Source of the DNA: Candidatus Melainabacteria bacterium
GTDB lineage: Bacteria > Cyanobacteriota > Vampirovibrionia > Obscuribacterales > Obscuribacteraceae
Assembly: GCA_003963305.1 (NCBI GenBank)
Contig: RXJR01000003.1
Coordinates: 49,706-113,705 of the forward strand
Direction: 5' to 3'
Length of the DNA stretch: 64,000 bases
Positions 44,281 to 53,921 of this stretch are shown here, in pieces; position 1 is the stretch's first letter; each line of letters starts with the position of its first letter. Both the position numbers and the translations under genes were made by a program. The notes beneath the pieces were generated by a model. The model was not told the DNA's origin. It saw only the letters and a program-made list of their open reading frames with translations, and searched no databases.

Positions 44281-45558
44281 TTAAAGTCCGCAACTTTTAC
44301 GCAGAGCTTCGATTCGTTCTTGCAATGAACCACTGCTCGATTTGCCTGATATCGACGTTTCGAGCTTTTCGATGCGCTTCAAAATCGGCATGTTCTTCTG
44401 TTTCTTGCCCGTAAGCTTCATCTCGATGGCTTCCAGTTGCTCTTCCAGATTTGCCGACGAATCTGATTCACTGGTTGCTGCAGTGCTGGTCGGAGCCGCA
44501 TTGGTCGTTGATTCCGTAATGCCTGATACAGATGCCGGAACAGTCCATGCATTGTTCGGTCTGGCAGGTGTTGGTGTCGCTTGTGGTGCTATGTAAGGAC
44601 GCGGCTGTCTGCTGCCTGATGTACTCATATTGGCGGGCAAGCCATAAGGGGAGCTGCTTTCGGCGGTTGCCTTTGCTGCCGGAGTGTCAACAAAACTGTA
44701 GGGCGAGCTCATGTCGATTGCGGGTGGTGCCGATACTTGTGGTGGTTCCGGCGCCTGTGGAGGCACCGCCGGTGGAGCTGGGACATCAGGCACAGAGAGC
44801 GCCTGGTTGCCCGACTGCATGATCACAACACCGCCACTCGGCTCTGCTGCTGGGGCAATGTCGGCGCTTTTCGCTTGGTTGAGGACCTTTGGTCCCGATG
44901 ATTCTTCCTGTTTGATTGCGTTAAGCACTTTTGGCCCCGAACCTGCCGAGCCTGCTGGCTCCTGTTTTGAGGTGTTGAGCATCTTCGGTCCAGACGATGC
45001 ATCTGCCTGTGGCTCGTCTTTTGTTTCTGCGGACCCGGCACCAGCAGGCGAGCCTTTCACTACGATCCCGTCTTTTGTCTCAGCAGGCGGCTTTACAGGT
45101 GGTTTTGGCGCCGCATTGATTCGAGCTAGAGTCGATTTCAGAACCGATAAATTATTCTTGGCGTTTCGATCGTATGGATTCATCTTCAAAGCTTCTTCCC
45201 ACTGGGCTTTGGCTTCTTCATACTTGTGTCGCTGGAAAAGAGAAATGCCCCAGTTGTTGTGGACGAGCACAAGATTTTCCTTCGCTACCATGCTGCCTGG
45301 GTCGGCATCCAATGCTTGTTCATACTCATCAATAGCCTGCTCCCACTGACCACGAGCCATGTGAACATTGCCTTTGTTAACGTGTTCGCGCACAATTGCT
45401 GCGTCGCTTGCGCTCACTTGAGCAAACGAAGAGCCGCTATTGATGAGCATTAGCGACAGTGCGAGGCTGAGATTAGTCAAATTAAATCTGGGCATCTTGG
45501 GAACCTGGTTCATTCCTTTCTGGTCAAAGCCCTCATCGGCACTATGTCTTCTTGACAT
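44281..45558 (-). CDS. Exported TPR protein with Pro-rich region
   Basis: 425 residues. A signal peptide (LTNLSLALSLMLINSGSSFA) is followed by two or three TPR units (IVREHVNKGNVHMARGQWEQ; AIDEYEQALDADPGSMVA; FQRHKYEEAKAQWEEALKMN). The middle is disordered and Pro/Ala/Ser-rich and includes three SGPKVLN or SGPKMLN-type repeats. A short conserved end (QLEAIEMKLTGKKQKNMPIL, then LEERIEALRKSCGL-like helices) closes it. The true start may be a Met 15 or 21 codons later, nearer the signal peptide. Convergent with the coiled-coil membrane protein. Confidence 0.65.
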   Translation of the reverse strand: MSRRHSADEGFDQKGMNQVPKMPRFNLTNLSLALSLMLINSGSSFAQVSASDAAIVREHVNKGNVHMARGQWEQAIDEYEQALDADPGSMVAKENLVLVHNNWGISLFQRHKYEEAKAQWEEALKMNPYDRNAKNNLSVLKSTLARINAAPKPPVKPPAETKDGIVVKGSPAGAGSAETKDEPQADASSGPKMLNTSKQEPAGSAGSGPKVLNAIKQEESSGPKVLNQAKSADIAPAAEPSGGVVIMQSGNQALSVPDVPAPPAVPPQAPEPPQVSAPPAIDMSSPYSFVDTPAAKATAESSSPYGLPANMSTSGSRQPRPYIAPQATPTPARPNNAWTVPASVSGITESTTNAAPTSTAATSESDSSANLEEQLEAIEMKLTGKKQKNMPILKRIEKLETSISGKSSSGSLQERIEALRKSCGL

Positions 45559-45654
45559 TATTGATTATTCTACCGAAATCTTAAACCATTCAAAGATTCC
45601 GTACCATTTGCCGGTGAACAACTATACTCCTGGGAGTTAACGAGGTTTTGGTTC

Positions 45655-45948
45655 ATGGCATTCAAGAAATTTGCATTAATCGCCGCGCTGGCAGTTTGCT
45701 CCGCCACGGCTGTAAATGCAGACGAATCTAAAACTCAAGTCATTGCAAGCGCTTCCGGCGTTTCCACCTATTCTGGAGACCCGACTTTGCAGCATGGCAT
45801 CAAGTTGATTTTAGAAGCCCAGGTGGCACGAGAACAGAAATTGCGCCGCCAGGAGATGAAACCAGCACCTCAAGAGCGAGTTGTTCGAACCCACAAAGAT
45901 CTTGACGGAGTCATGATTTTGGGCGGTTCTGCTTCGCTACCGATGTAG
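45655..45948 (+). CDS. Small exported protein, 97 aa
   Basis: A signal peptide (FKKFALIAALAVCSATAVNA) is followed by 75 residues without a known domain (STYSGDPTLQHGIKLILEAQ, then a basic region). AACGAGG precedes the ATG. It lies 30 bp before the acyl-CoA synthetase and is divergent from the TPR protein. Function unknown. Confidence 0.55.
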   Translation: MAFKKFALIAALAVCSATAVNADESKTQVIASASGVSTYSGDPTLQHGIKLILEAQVAREQKLRRQEMKPAPQERVVRTHKDLDGVMILGGSASLPM

Positions 45949-45978
45949 TCCCCAACTTAAGTCAGGCGACGTTCTTCA

Positions 45979-47694
45979 GTGGATGACGGCTCGAAAAAAG
46001 CATTACTAAGCTACGACCACGGCATTAGTAGTGAGCCGCTGATTGGCGACACGCTGGGCAATTACTTTGAAAAGATTGTTGCAGAGAGACAGCATGCTGA
46101 CGCGCTTGTGTCTGTGCAACAGAATATTCGCTATTCCTACATTCAATTGTTGGAGCGCATCAATTTGTGCGCGTCCGGTTTCTTGCGCCTTGGTATTGAG
46201 CGTGGTGACAGGGTCGGCATCTGGTCGACGAATAACGCGGAATGGATAGTCACACAACTCGCCGCAGCCAAGGTCGGCGCGATTTTGGTCAATATCAATC
46301 CGGGCTATCGCACCTCAGAGCTTGAATATGTTTTGGGACAATCCGGTGTGAAACTGCTTGTCGTTATACCGAAGCATCGCACCAGCAATTATCTTGAGAT
46401 GCTCGAGGAGTTAGCTCCTACCTTCTTTGTCGCTGGCGATAAGAGCCCTTGCGATAAGCTTCCGAATTTGCAGAACATCATTGTCATCGGCGCCCACGGC
46501 AAGCTGCCAGGTCGTCTTTTGAGCTTCGATCAAGTCACCGCGATGGGCTCTGAGTTGGAAGCCAGTGCACTCAAGGAGCGCGAGAAACAGCTTCAATTCG
46601 ACGACCCTGTCAATATTCAGTACACATCTGGTACGACAGGATTGCCTAAGGGCGTGACGCTCAGTCATCACAATCTATTGAACAATGGTTTGCTGGCAGC
46701 CAGGGCGATGAATCTCGGACCCGATTCGCGCTTCTGCGTTCCCATGCCGTTTTATCATTGTGGTGGCATGATCAGTTCAGCGCTTGCAACCATCTCGGTT
46801 GGTGGCGCCGTTGTTATCCCCAGTCCATTTTATGATGACACCGCCGTGCTGACTGCAGTGCAGCAAGAGCAGTGCACACACTTGTCTGGTGTGCCCACTA
46901 TGTTCATTGGAGAACTGCACCATCCGGAATTCGACAGTTTTGACGTGACATCGTTGCAGGGCGGTTTTATGGCCGGAGCTCCCTGCCCGGTGCAGCTGAT
47001 GCGCGATGTTGCTAATCGCATGAAGATGCAGCAGATTGTCATTCTTTATGGATTGACAGAGGCATCGCCGCTGATGACTGCCACCACATGCAATGACAGT
47101 TTGGAAATTAGAGCGACAACTGTTGGACGAGTTATTCCTGGTATCGAATTGAAAATCGTTGATGCGCAGACCGGTGAGGTCGTGCCTCGCGGCGTGCAGG
47201 GTGAAATATGCAGTCGTGGACATGGTGTCATGCTGGGATACTGGAACAATCCGCAGGCTACCGCCGAAGCCATTGATAAAAGCGGCTGGTTGCATTCGGG
47301 CGATCTCGGTGTGATGAACGCCGATGGATTCATAAATATCACCGGTCGCAAGAAAGACATGATTATTCGAGGCGGGGAAAACATTTACCCTCGCGAAATC
47401 GAGGAAGTTCTACATGAGCATAAGGGTATTGCCCAGGCGCAAGTGTTCGGCGTACCTGATGCAAGATTAGGTGAAGAAGTCTCTGCCTGGATTATGGTAA
47501 AGCAGGGTGAGGCTCTTACGCCAGATGAGGTTCGCGAATGGCTCAAAGAGCGTGTTGCCTACTTCAAAGTGCCAAAGTACGTCAAACTGGTGAGTGAGTT
47601 TCCGATGACCGTGACCGGGAAGTGTCAGAAGTTCGTGATGCGAGACATGATGGCCAAAGAACTGGGGCTTGAGGCATCCATGCCCACCGCTTAA
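45979..47694 (+). CDS. Fatty-acyl-CoA synthetase, AMP-binding (FadD-like)
   Basis: 571 residues, ANL superfamily of the medium/long-chain FadD subgroup, distinct from the larger enzyme at 40.6 kb. The P-loop is IQYTSGTTGLPKGVTL; the A5-type motif is ILYGLTEASPLM; the hinge region is GWLHSGDLGVMNADGFINIT with GRKKDMIIRGGENIYPREIE; the catalytic Lys lies in the C-terminal TVTGKCQKFVMRDMM. It makes acyl-CoA from fatty acid, ATP and CoA. GTG start at 45979. Confidence 0.92.
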   Translation: MDDGSKKALLSYDHGISSEPLIGDTLGNYFEKIVAERQHADALVSVQQNIRYSYIQLLERINLCASGFLRLGIERGDRVGIWSTNNAEWIVTQLAAAKVGAILVNINPGYRTSELEYVLGQSGVKLLVVIPKHRTSNYLEMLEELAPTFFVAGDKSPCDKLPNLQNIIVIGAHGKLPGRLLSFDQVTAMGSELEASALKEREKQLQFDDPVNIQYTSGTTGLPKGVTLSHHNLLNNGLLAARAMNLGPDSRFCVPMPFYHCGGMISSALATISVGGAVVIPSPFYDDTAVLTAVQQEQCTHLSGVPTMFIGELHHPEFDSFDVTSLQGGFMAGAPCPVQLMRDVANRMKMQQIVILYGLTEASPLMTATTCNDSLEIRATTVGRVIPGIELKIVDAQTGEVVPRGVQGEICSRGHGVMLGYWNNPQATAEAIDKSGWLHSGDLGVMNADGFINITGRKKDMIIRGGENIYPREIEEVLHEHKGIAQAQVFGVPDARLGEEVSAWIMVKQGEALTPDEVREWLKERVAYFKVPKYVKLVSEFPMTVTGKCQKFVMRDMMAKELGLEASMPTA

Positions 47695-47776
47695 GCGTGG
47701 CTGGCCAGTCGCCCAGCTTAACAGCCCCAGAGATTAGCGGGCAGTCCGTTGCACGCCCTAAAGAACGCCTATTGTG

Positions 47777-47782
47777 TAGAAT
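47777..47782 (+). promoter_or_regulatory. Putative -10 box directly before an exported-protein gene
   Basis: TAGAAT ends 6 bp before the ATG at 47789, the same arrangement as at sixA, consistent with a leaderless transcript. Confidence 0.4.
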
Positions 47783-47788
47783 GGCTTT

Positions 47789-48604
47789 ATGATGGCGGCT
47801 AAATCCTCACTACAAAAGCTTATGCAAGTTTTTTGCACGGCACTTTTGCTTGGCTCTTTGGCGGCGATTTCGACCCCTGCGCTGTCTGCGGAAGTGGAAA
47901 CGTGGCAGATTAAGCAGCAAACCGAACAACTGGGTCCGACAACCGTTTTAATGTCATCAGATGCGGTTAAGTTCATCGGCAACGATGGAGATTTGATAGT
48001 TGTTGCGCGCAAGCCAGCCTGGCGCGTGGTGGCCTTCAACCGATCTGAGAAGGTTGGTTTCGAGGTTCCCTTGAGTGAATGGCCTCGTAATGGTTTGAAG
48101 CTTTTCAAAGGTCCTGGGGAATTGCTGACAGGCAAGAAGTCTCAAATTCACGATCCTCAACTGAAAATGGATCTCTTGCAACTAGAGATACCGCTGCAGG
48201 GTCGTTACTACGGCAACAACGACCCTGCTATTTTTCGAGCGGCTGAGAAGAAACAGCTACTTTCCAGTCGGTTAAGGGTTTCCACAACGATTCCGGTCAA
48301 CGAGGATCAGAAAAAATTTCTGGCAGGATTGTATTCTCTGGCGTACCCGGGCGGATTTCCTCTGCAATTGTCTACGCTCACCACAGATGGTGGTATCTCC
48401 TACACTTATCGTACCGTTTCGGTGTGCAAGACAAAGACAGATTCTTCCGCATTTGACTACCCTACGAAATACAAAATTACCGGCGATCGAATGGATGTCC
48501 TGGTTACTTCCCGGCAGAAAAAACGCTTCGAAGACTTTCTGGATGCGTTCACCGACGATGCCGCTGATGAGAAGGCTAAGTCAGTGAAAAAGCCACCCAG
48601 GTAA
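47789..48604 (+). CDS. Hypothetical exported protein, 271 aa
   Basis: A signal peptide (LMQVFCTALLLGSLAAISTP, then ALSAEV) is followed by a beta-rich mature part (TTVLMSSDAVKFIGNDGDLI; VVARKPAWRVVAFN). The mature part also has KTKTDSSAFDYPTKYKITGD and a Lys-rich C-terminal tail. No family recognised. Convergent with the large TPR gene, 4 bp apart. Confidence 0.55.
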   Translation: MMAAKSSLQKLMQVFCTALLLGSLAAISTPALSAEVETWQIKQQTEQLGPTTVLMSSDAVKFIGNDGDLIVVARKPAWRVVAFNRSEKVGFEVPLSEWPRNGLKLFKGPGELLTGKKSQIHDPQLKMDLLQLEIPLQGRYYGNNDPAIFRAAEKKQLLSSRLRVSTTIPVNEDQKKFLAGLYSLAYPGGFPLQLSTLTTDGGISYTYRTVSVCKTKTDSSAFDYPTKYKITGDRMDVLVTSRQKKRFEDFLDAFTDDAADEKAKSVKKPPR

Positions 48605-48608
48605 GTTT

Positions 48609-50486
48609 CTATGACTTTCTCTGAGGCAAGTTAGCCGAGGCGATTCGTTTCTCCTTTTGCTCGACCTTGCTGGCTTTCTCTTCGAGTTTGACTATGCGTT
48701 TGTTCAATTTCTCGACTTCCTTTGGAGCTAGAGTCGGGCTCAGGCTAATGTAGGCACGGTATTGCGAAACCGCTTCGCGCAGTCCTTGCGAACCTGTCGC
48801 CGGGAATTTTTCCAGTGTTTGTGCCAAGCCTACTCTAGCGTTGGCTCCCTTCGGGTCAGCAAAGATAGAGGAGTGAAACTTGTCGACAGCACTGGCTAGT
48901 TGATTTCTACGAGCAAGATCTGAAGCCAGAGTTAAGTCTTGCCGCGCAATCTCACGAGCTTTCGCTACTTGCTCCAGACCTCTCTGTGCTCGCGCTTCGG
49001 CACCAGGCATGGTGGCAGCTTTTTTGTACGCAATTTCGGCGTCGTTCAAGTCTTTGATCATCAACGCCAGGTCGGCAACGGCAAATGCTTGTCTGGCGTT
49101 TATCGCTGAGCCAATGACGGTGTTCATCTGCTCTTGCGCTTCCGCAAATTTGTTTTGCGCAAGCAATGCTTCTGCATATGCAACACGCTCGCCGTCTGTT
49201 CGGGGCTGTCCAATCGATGCCAGGTCGATTTTTACTCCGGCCATTGCTCTCAACTTTGCTTGAGCCAGGCGCAGTTCCATATCATTTGGATTCAAAGCAA
49301 TTGCCTTATCCATCAAACGCATAGAATTCTCGAACTGATTGGAAACAAAAAAGGCTCCGGCTGCTTCCTTTTGACTCTTTAAGTAAAAGGCTCTAGTTAT
49401 GCCTTTCGCTGCTGCTGCACTGCCTGGATTTGTCGCCATTACTTGTTCGAAGCCTTTGATTGCCTCGTCGAGCTTTTCTAGTCTGAGGTTGTCTTCAGCA
49501 ATTCTTTGCTGCAGATCGGTATTGTTTGGCATTAGTTCAAGAGCTGAGCGCAGTTCGGCAATTGAGTGCTCAATGTCGCCACGCGCTTCGCGAATGCTGG
49601 CAATCTGCAGATAGGGTTCCGAGATTTCTGGTTTGATGCGAATTGATTCCTGATATTGCTTGATTGCTGCAACGTAGTTGCCCTGCTGATTGTAGGCATC
49701 GCCCAGGGCAAGATGTGTTGGACCGCTGTTTCTGTTTTGATACATGGCTGTATTGAACTCTTTTATGGCGGCGTCAACCTGACCTTGCTGTAGCATCGCT
49801 TTGCCCAGTCCAAAGTGCGCGGTTGAATTTCCTGAATTCAGTTTGATAGCTTGTTGAAAGTTGCTGATCGCTTCTGCCGGACTGTTTTGCGCTAGCTTCA
49901 TCATGGCTAATCCAGCGTAAGCTTCCGAATATTTCGGATCTAATTTGATGGCACTTTGAAAGGAGTTGCTGGCGTCTGCGTACAGTCCTTTCTCACGCTG
50001 AGTCTGCGCCAGCCAGTAATGAGCTTCAGGTGATCCATTGTCGAGATCGAGTGCCTGTCGACATTGGCTTTCGGCATCATTGAGAATAGATTCACGATTT
50101 TTGCGAATGCTGTTATCGGAAGACTGGAGCCGATTCAAAGCTACCATTGCCAGACCGAGATGAGCTTGAGCATTTTGCGGATCGGCAGTCAGTGCTTTCT
50201 GGAATTGCTCTTGGGCGGCGTCGAGCTTGAATTGGCGTCCCAGAGCCATTCCATAGCCATTCATTGCTTGAATGTTTTTGTTGTCTTTGTTGATTGCGTC
50301 GTGATAAATTTCGGCCGCTTGGATGAACTTTCCTTTCATCATCAAGTCATCGGCCATCAACACTTCATGATTGATCTTTCCGCTGAGACGTCTGGTGTGA
50401 TGCGCAGCGTTCGCCGGAACACTGATGATTGATGGCGTCAAAGCAAACATGGCGCCTAACAGCGCCAATGTATTGGTAACTCTCAT
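48609..50486 (-). CDS. Large exported TPR protein
   Basis: 625 residues. A signal peptide (NTLALLGAMFALTPSIISVP, ending ANA-AHH) is followed by about ten or more TPR units (KFIQAAEIYHDAINKDNKN; KLDAAQEQFQKALTADPQN; LYADASNSFQSAIKLDPKY and so on) and a C-terminal Lys/Glu coiled coil. Such a long superhelix is typical of envelope assembly scaffolds, for example in pili or polysaccharide export. Partner unknown. A good ribosome binding site (AGAGGAGAAAAC) precedes the ATG. Confidence 0.75.
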   Translation of the reverse strand: MRVTNTLALLGAMFALTPSIISVPANAAHHTRRLSGKINHEVLMADDLMMKGKFIQAAEIYHDAINKDNKNIQAMNGYGMALGRQFKLDAAQEQFQKALTADPQNAQAHLGLAMVALNRLQSSDNSIRKNRESILNDAESQCRQALDLDNGSPEAHYWLAQTQREKGLYADASNSFQSAIKLDPKYSEAYAGLAMMKLAQNSPAEAISNFQQAIKLNSGNSTAHFGLGKAMLQQGQVDAAIKEFNTAMYQNRNSGPTHLALGDAYNQQGNYVAAIKQYQESIRIKPEISEPYLQIASIREARGDIEHSIAELRSALELMPNNTDLQQRIAEDNLRLEKLDEAIKGFEQVMATNPGSAAAAKGITRAFYLKSQKEAAGAFFVSNQFENSMRLMDKAIALNPNDMELRLAQAKLRAMAGVKIDLASIGQPRTDGERVAYAEALLAQNKFAEAQEQMNTVIGSAINARQAFAVADLALMIKDLNDAEIAYKKAATMPGAEARAQRGLEQVAKAREIARQDLTLASDLARRNQLASAVDKFHSSIFADPKGANARVGLAQTLEKFPATGSQGLREAVSQYRAYISLSPTLAPKEVEKLNKRIVKLEEKASKVEQKEKRIASANLPQRKS

Positions 50487-51017
50487 TGTTTTCTCCTCTT
50501 CTCTCGCTAGTGTTCGTCGGCAATTTGCTCAAGCGAACAATAATTTCAGGACAGTGCAGATTGTATCTAGACTATAAGATCAAGCACTTGTGCCCTTCTT
50601 CGATTTGATGGCGGAATCATACTCTCGTTCCACTAGCGCGTAAAGAGTGATTATGGATTTGCATGTTGCGAGCGTCAGTTCTATCACCGATTAGTTCGGA
50701 GATACATCCTTTTGTAAGAAAACGGATCGAAGTTCTGAGACGAAAATTCACACTTTATTATTTGCCGCTCGCTTGCTCTGAAAGCCCCATCAACAGCGGG
50801 TTTTGCGACTGTCGTGCTCACCATACCTTGACTGAGGTATAACACTTTTCTGCGGCTGATAGTCCACGTTTATCGGAGGCTGATAAGCAAGTGTTGATTG
50901 GGCACTGAATATGGTAGTAGTTAGATTGGTGCCCGCGAGACGCGGGCGTTCCATTTGTAGTGGTACTGGATATGGTGGCAAGCAATATGAAAGCCGCCAA
51001 TATTGTGAAAAATAAAT
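50487..51017. other. Long gap with a GC-rich perfect hairpin
   Basis: No real gene in about 530 bp. A perfect 7-bp GC stem, GCCCGCG/CGCGGGC with loop AGA, lies at 50931-50947. ATACCT/AGGTAT forms a smaller hairpin at 50823-50840. The GC-rich hairpin stands out in AT-rich surroundings and could be a REP-like element. The promoter of the large TPR gene should lie near 50487-50580, where TACAAT occurs on the minus strand. Confidence 0.45.
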
Positions 51018-51041
51018 CGCGGACAGTTTCCACTGCCCGCG
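51018..51041 (-). terminator. Rho-independent terminator after the 270-aa TPR gene
   Basis: CGCGGGCAGT and ACTGTCCGCG pair with one mismatch around a 4-nt loop, followed on the minus strand by ATTTATTTTT. It lies 29 bp past the stop. Confidence 0.82.
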
Positions 51042-51069
51042 AATAAATCATTTGGTTCCAGTCCTTAGC

Positions 51070-51882
51070 TTAGTTGACTCCGGATACCGGCACGCGGCAT
51101 TCGAACGTTTCCCAGGCATCGCTTGGTCCATTCTCTGCTCTCAGCTTTTCAGCTTGCTCTGGACGTCCTGTCGATATAAGAAGATTGGAATAGTTTTCGA
51201 TCAGTGTTTTGAACTGAGGACTATTCTTACCCAGTGCTCTTCTGCGGATCGGTAAAGCCCGTTCGTACATCATTTCGGCCAGGTCGAATTTTTCTTGAGC
51301 ATGGTAGAGCATGGCTAAATTGTTTGCTGCCATACCGACCTCAGCATGTTCAGCTCCGTAATACTTGTTGTAGATAGTGAGCATGCGGATGCCATAGGGA
51401 ACAGCTTCGATATATCGGCGCTGCCTGTAGTACAGACCGGCAATAGTGTTGAGACACTGGGCGATTTTGACATCGGCAGGTCCGTAAACGACTTCCAGCG
51501 CCTGTAGAGCTTCTTTCAGATACTGCTCAGCCTGATCCAACTTGCCAACCGATATGTAAAATGCGGCCAGGCTCTCTAACGTATAAGGAACGCGGGCATC
51601 TGAAGCTGGAAACTGGTTGGAGATACTGAGCGCTTTCAGCCAGGCGGTTTCAGCTTCTCGAATTTTGCCATGCTGGATGGCAATTTCTGCGCCTACTTTA
51701 TATGTCGCCCAATCTGCCGGGTCGGCAGTCAGCGGGGTCGCTGGCAAACACGGATTCTCGCCCGTGCTTGTTTGAATCATCCGTTTTAGTAACAGTCCGA
51801 GGTCATGGACCGCTGTAATCTCTTTCTTTGGAATTCGGCTCTCGGAAACAACAGGTGGCATCGTTGGAGCGGACATTTGCAT
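51070..51882 (-). CDS. Cytoplasmic TPR protein (kinesin-light-chain-like repeats)
   Basis: 270 residues without a signal peptide. After a 60-residue N-terminus, repeats of about 42 residues match TPR_12/kinesin-light-chain type: PYTLESLAAFYISVGKLDQA, then CLNTIAGLYYRQRRYIEAVP and MAANNLAMLYHAQEKFDLAE. These act as protein-binding modules. No known partner. A terminator follows. Confidence 0.75.
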   Translation of the reverse strand: MQMSAPTMPPVVSESRIPKKEITAVHDLGLLLKRMIQTSTGENPCLPATPLTADPADWATYKVGAEIAIQHGKIREAETAWLKALSISNQFPASDARVPYTLESLAAFYISVGKLDQAEQYLKEALQALEVVYGPADVKIAQCLNTIAGLYYRQRRYIEAVPYGIRMLTIYNKYYGAEHAEVGMAANNLAMLYHAQEKFDLAEMMYERALPIRRRALGKNSPQFKTLIENYSNLLISTGRPEQAEKLRAENGPSDAWETFECRVPVSGVN

Positions 51883-52158
51883 AGTAAAACCTCAAACGCT
51901 TGGCAGGGAAGGCCAAAGCTGGAGAAGGCGCAGAATCATTCTTTCCGAAGTACGGATTGAATTGCGGGGGGGTGCTGCAACTGAGTTGCTAGGCACAATT
52001 TTCGAGTGGTAGTAACACGAATTATGGTCATTGTAGCCATTTCCGGTTTGATGTCAAGCATATTTTAGAAAGGCAAAGGGCATTCAAAGGGGCTTATACT
52101 TTCATTTGAGTGTTATAAAGCCGGTATCCGGCAGACTTGGAACCACGAATTTCACGTT
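51883..52158. other. Divergent spacer
   Basis: 276 bp between the TPR gene and the pseudopilin run. It includes a G-tract near 51966 and no clear promoter or ORF. Confidence 0.3.
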
Positions 52159-52632
52159 TTGGCAGAGCAACCGAAAAAGAATAAAGGCGACATAGGGCAG
52201 ACGATTGACGCAATCGGTCAATGGCCCCTGTTTCGGAAGGTCGAGACCTTCGTTTTCGCCGCCATGTTTATCGCTCTGCCGCTGTTTGCCCTCAAGGTCG
52301 TGGATCATGCGACGACGACGCTTGCCGTCAAAAACACGTCAGTCGACCTGGTTAATGATTTGATTCGCTGCAAAGGCCTTGCTAAGGAGCATCAAGTCAA
52401 TATCACGCTGACAAGTCGGAACCCGACCGATAAAACTCCTGCTGCGTATGAAATCCGAGATGAAGAGAAGACCGTCGAGGAAGTAATTCTGCCCAAGGGG
52501 GTTAATGTTGTCGGTTCGGTCACCTTTGACTCGCAGGGACTTCCTCTCCACGCTGCGTCCTTCATCGTCAGTAAAGGAATTCGGTCTGCTCATGTGGATG
52601 TAAGCAAACAGGGTGACATCGCTGTGCCGTAG
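52159..52632 (+). CDS. GspH-like pseudopilin without the usual prepilin motif
   Basis: 157 residues. A hydrophobic N-terminal helix (VFAAMFIALPLFALKVVDHA) runs into an amphipathic TLAVKNTSVDLVNDLIRCK helix, the layout of GspH/minor pilin N-termini. A beta-rich C-terminus ends in RSAHVDVSKQGDIAVP, typical of GspH. The G/E prepilin peptidase motif before the helix is absent. The start appears to be TTG 52159, because no upstream ATG fits. First of four genes in one direction with pilin-like products. Confidence 0.55.
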   Translation: MAEQPKKNKGDIGQTIDAIGQWPLFRKVETFVFAAMFIALPLFALKVVDHATTTLAVKNTSVDLVNDLIRCKGLAKEHQVNITLTSRNPTDKTPAAYEIRDEEKTVEEVILPKGVNVVGSVTFDSQGLPLHAASFIVSKGIRSAHVDVSKQGDIAVP

Positions 52633-52744
52633 GCGAATTTATCGCCCTAGGAAATAAAATTGCTCGAAAACCTTAAAATTGCAATCCTGTGGTGCTGCAG
52701 CCGGAACCGCGGGCATGTGTTAGGTAGATTCGCCGGGATGTTAT

Positions 52745-53215
52745 ATGCGGTCAGCTCGCGGAATACAACTAGTTGAGATGCTTGTTGCCGTTGGATTGAG
52801 CGGCATCTTTGTCGTGCTCCTATCCGGCATGCTTTCTCAGACCCTGCGATTTGCCACTGCCAGTGAGAACCAGATTCTGGCTGGCGCGACCGCGGATCAG
52901 ATAGTTGAGTTAATTCAGCACCAAAATTTGTCTGGGAATCTGGCTGAGACATCCCCAAATCCAACTTATCAACTGGATGTGAATAGAGACGCTTTCGGTA
53001 TCTTCAGTAATGGGTCGCTTGATCTTTCGAAGCGTTGGACCGACACCTCCGGTAATCAATTCAAAGGGACGGTAACGGTTCAAAGTACCAGAACGGCTTT
53101 GGACAATTTGCCTTGCACCATCTATAACGTGGTCGTTGCTTATCCTTCGGAAACTGGTGGCACGAAATCCGTCACGCGCACCACGTGTATCTTCGATGAT
53201 GGAGCGACATTCTAG
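52745..53215 (+). CDS. Prepilin-type minor pseudopilin
   Basis: 156 residues with a type III prepilin leader: ARG then IQLVEMLVAVGLSGIFVVLL, with Glu at +5 after the Gly. The body has beta-strand segments (NPTYQLDVNRDAFGIFSNGS) and ends in PCTIYNVVVAYPSETGG. Processed by PilD-type peptidase, it would join a type IV pilus or type II secretion tip. ATG at 52745. Confidence 0.78.
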   Translation: MRSARGIQLVEMLVAVGLSGIFVVLLSGMLSQTLRFATASENQILAGATADQIVELIQHQNLSGNLAETSPNPTYQLDVNRDAFGIFSNGSLDLSKRWTDTSGNQFKGTVTVQSTRTALDNLPCTIYNVVVAYPSETGGTKSVTRTTCIFDDGATF

Positions 53216-53216
53216 A

Positions 53217-53921
53217 ATGCGTAATCAACAACGTAATCATCAGCGCAATCATCTTGGAATGTCATTGATAGAAATGCTTTCGACGCTGTTTGTAACCGCT
53301 TTCATCGGTACGATCATGGCAGAGATTGCAGTTACTCAAAACGTTGTTTCTCTCAAAACCTCGAACAGAATTGATTCTCTGGTGGCTGCGCGGAGGTTCT
53401 TCAATGGCTTCGAGAGAGACGTGCACATGGCGAGAACATTTGCCAGTGCCACGCCGACATCATTTCAAATTTACACGCCGGAGTTCATAACCAGTGGATC
53501 TCAAGTTGGTTTGCCGCAACAGGCCAATTCCAAATGGCTGACTGATTTGGTTAGCTATTCGATTGTGGCTGATGCATCTCGCCCCGGGCAGTTTGTTCTG
53601 CAAAAGCAAGCGCTTGTGCCTTCCACAGGAACTACCACCACCACGTACACGCTCGCTAGCGGCCTCGTCGGTCCCATGGATCCGAGCGATACTACGATGC
53701 CTAAACCGTTCCGGTACTATCAAAAAATTTCTGCAACTGCATTACCACAATTGGTTGATGCTCCTTCGACTGGTTTTACTAACTTTGAACTTTCCCAAAT
53801 CGTGGGAGTGCGAGTGACCGTTGAAGTTGCGCCCAACAGCTCTGTTCGAAGCGATACGTCCAACAAGTCATTTGCATTTGCATCCGATGTTTTCACACGT
53901 ACAAACATGGTGGCACCATGA
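53217..53921 (+). CDS. Prepilin-type PilW/PulJ-like pseudopilin
   Basis: 234 residues. The leader is basic (RNQQRNHQRNHLG) and is cut before MSLIEMLSTLFVTAF, with Glu at +5. The mature region resembles PilW/PulJ (SLVAARRFFNGFERDVHMAR, then FQIYTPEF). ATG 53217 lies one base after the previous stop and 11 bp after GGAG; the frame is open further upstream, to 53136, overlapping the preceding gene. It overlaps the next gene by four bases (ATGA). Confidence 0.78.
   Translation: MRNQQRNHQRNHLGMSLIEMLSTLFVTAFIGTIMAEIAVTQNVVSLKTSNRIDSLVAARRFFNGFERDVHMARTFASATPTSFQIYTPEFITSGSQVGLPQQANSKWLTDLVSYSIVADASRPGQFVLQKQALVPSTGTTTTTYTLASGLVGPMDPSDTTMPKPFRYYQKISATALPQLVDAPSTGFTNFELSQIVGVRVTVEVAPNSSVRSDTSNKSFAFASDVFTRTNMVAP

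Noticed and set aside
50818..51051. 77-residue minus-strand ORF with a hydrophobic N-terminus
   Set aside because: Its first codons lie within the terminator hairpin of the TPR gene, the tail is not protein-like, and no ribosome binding site was seen.
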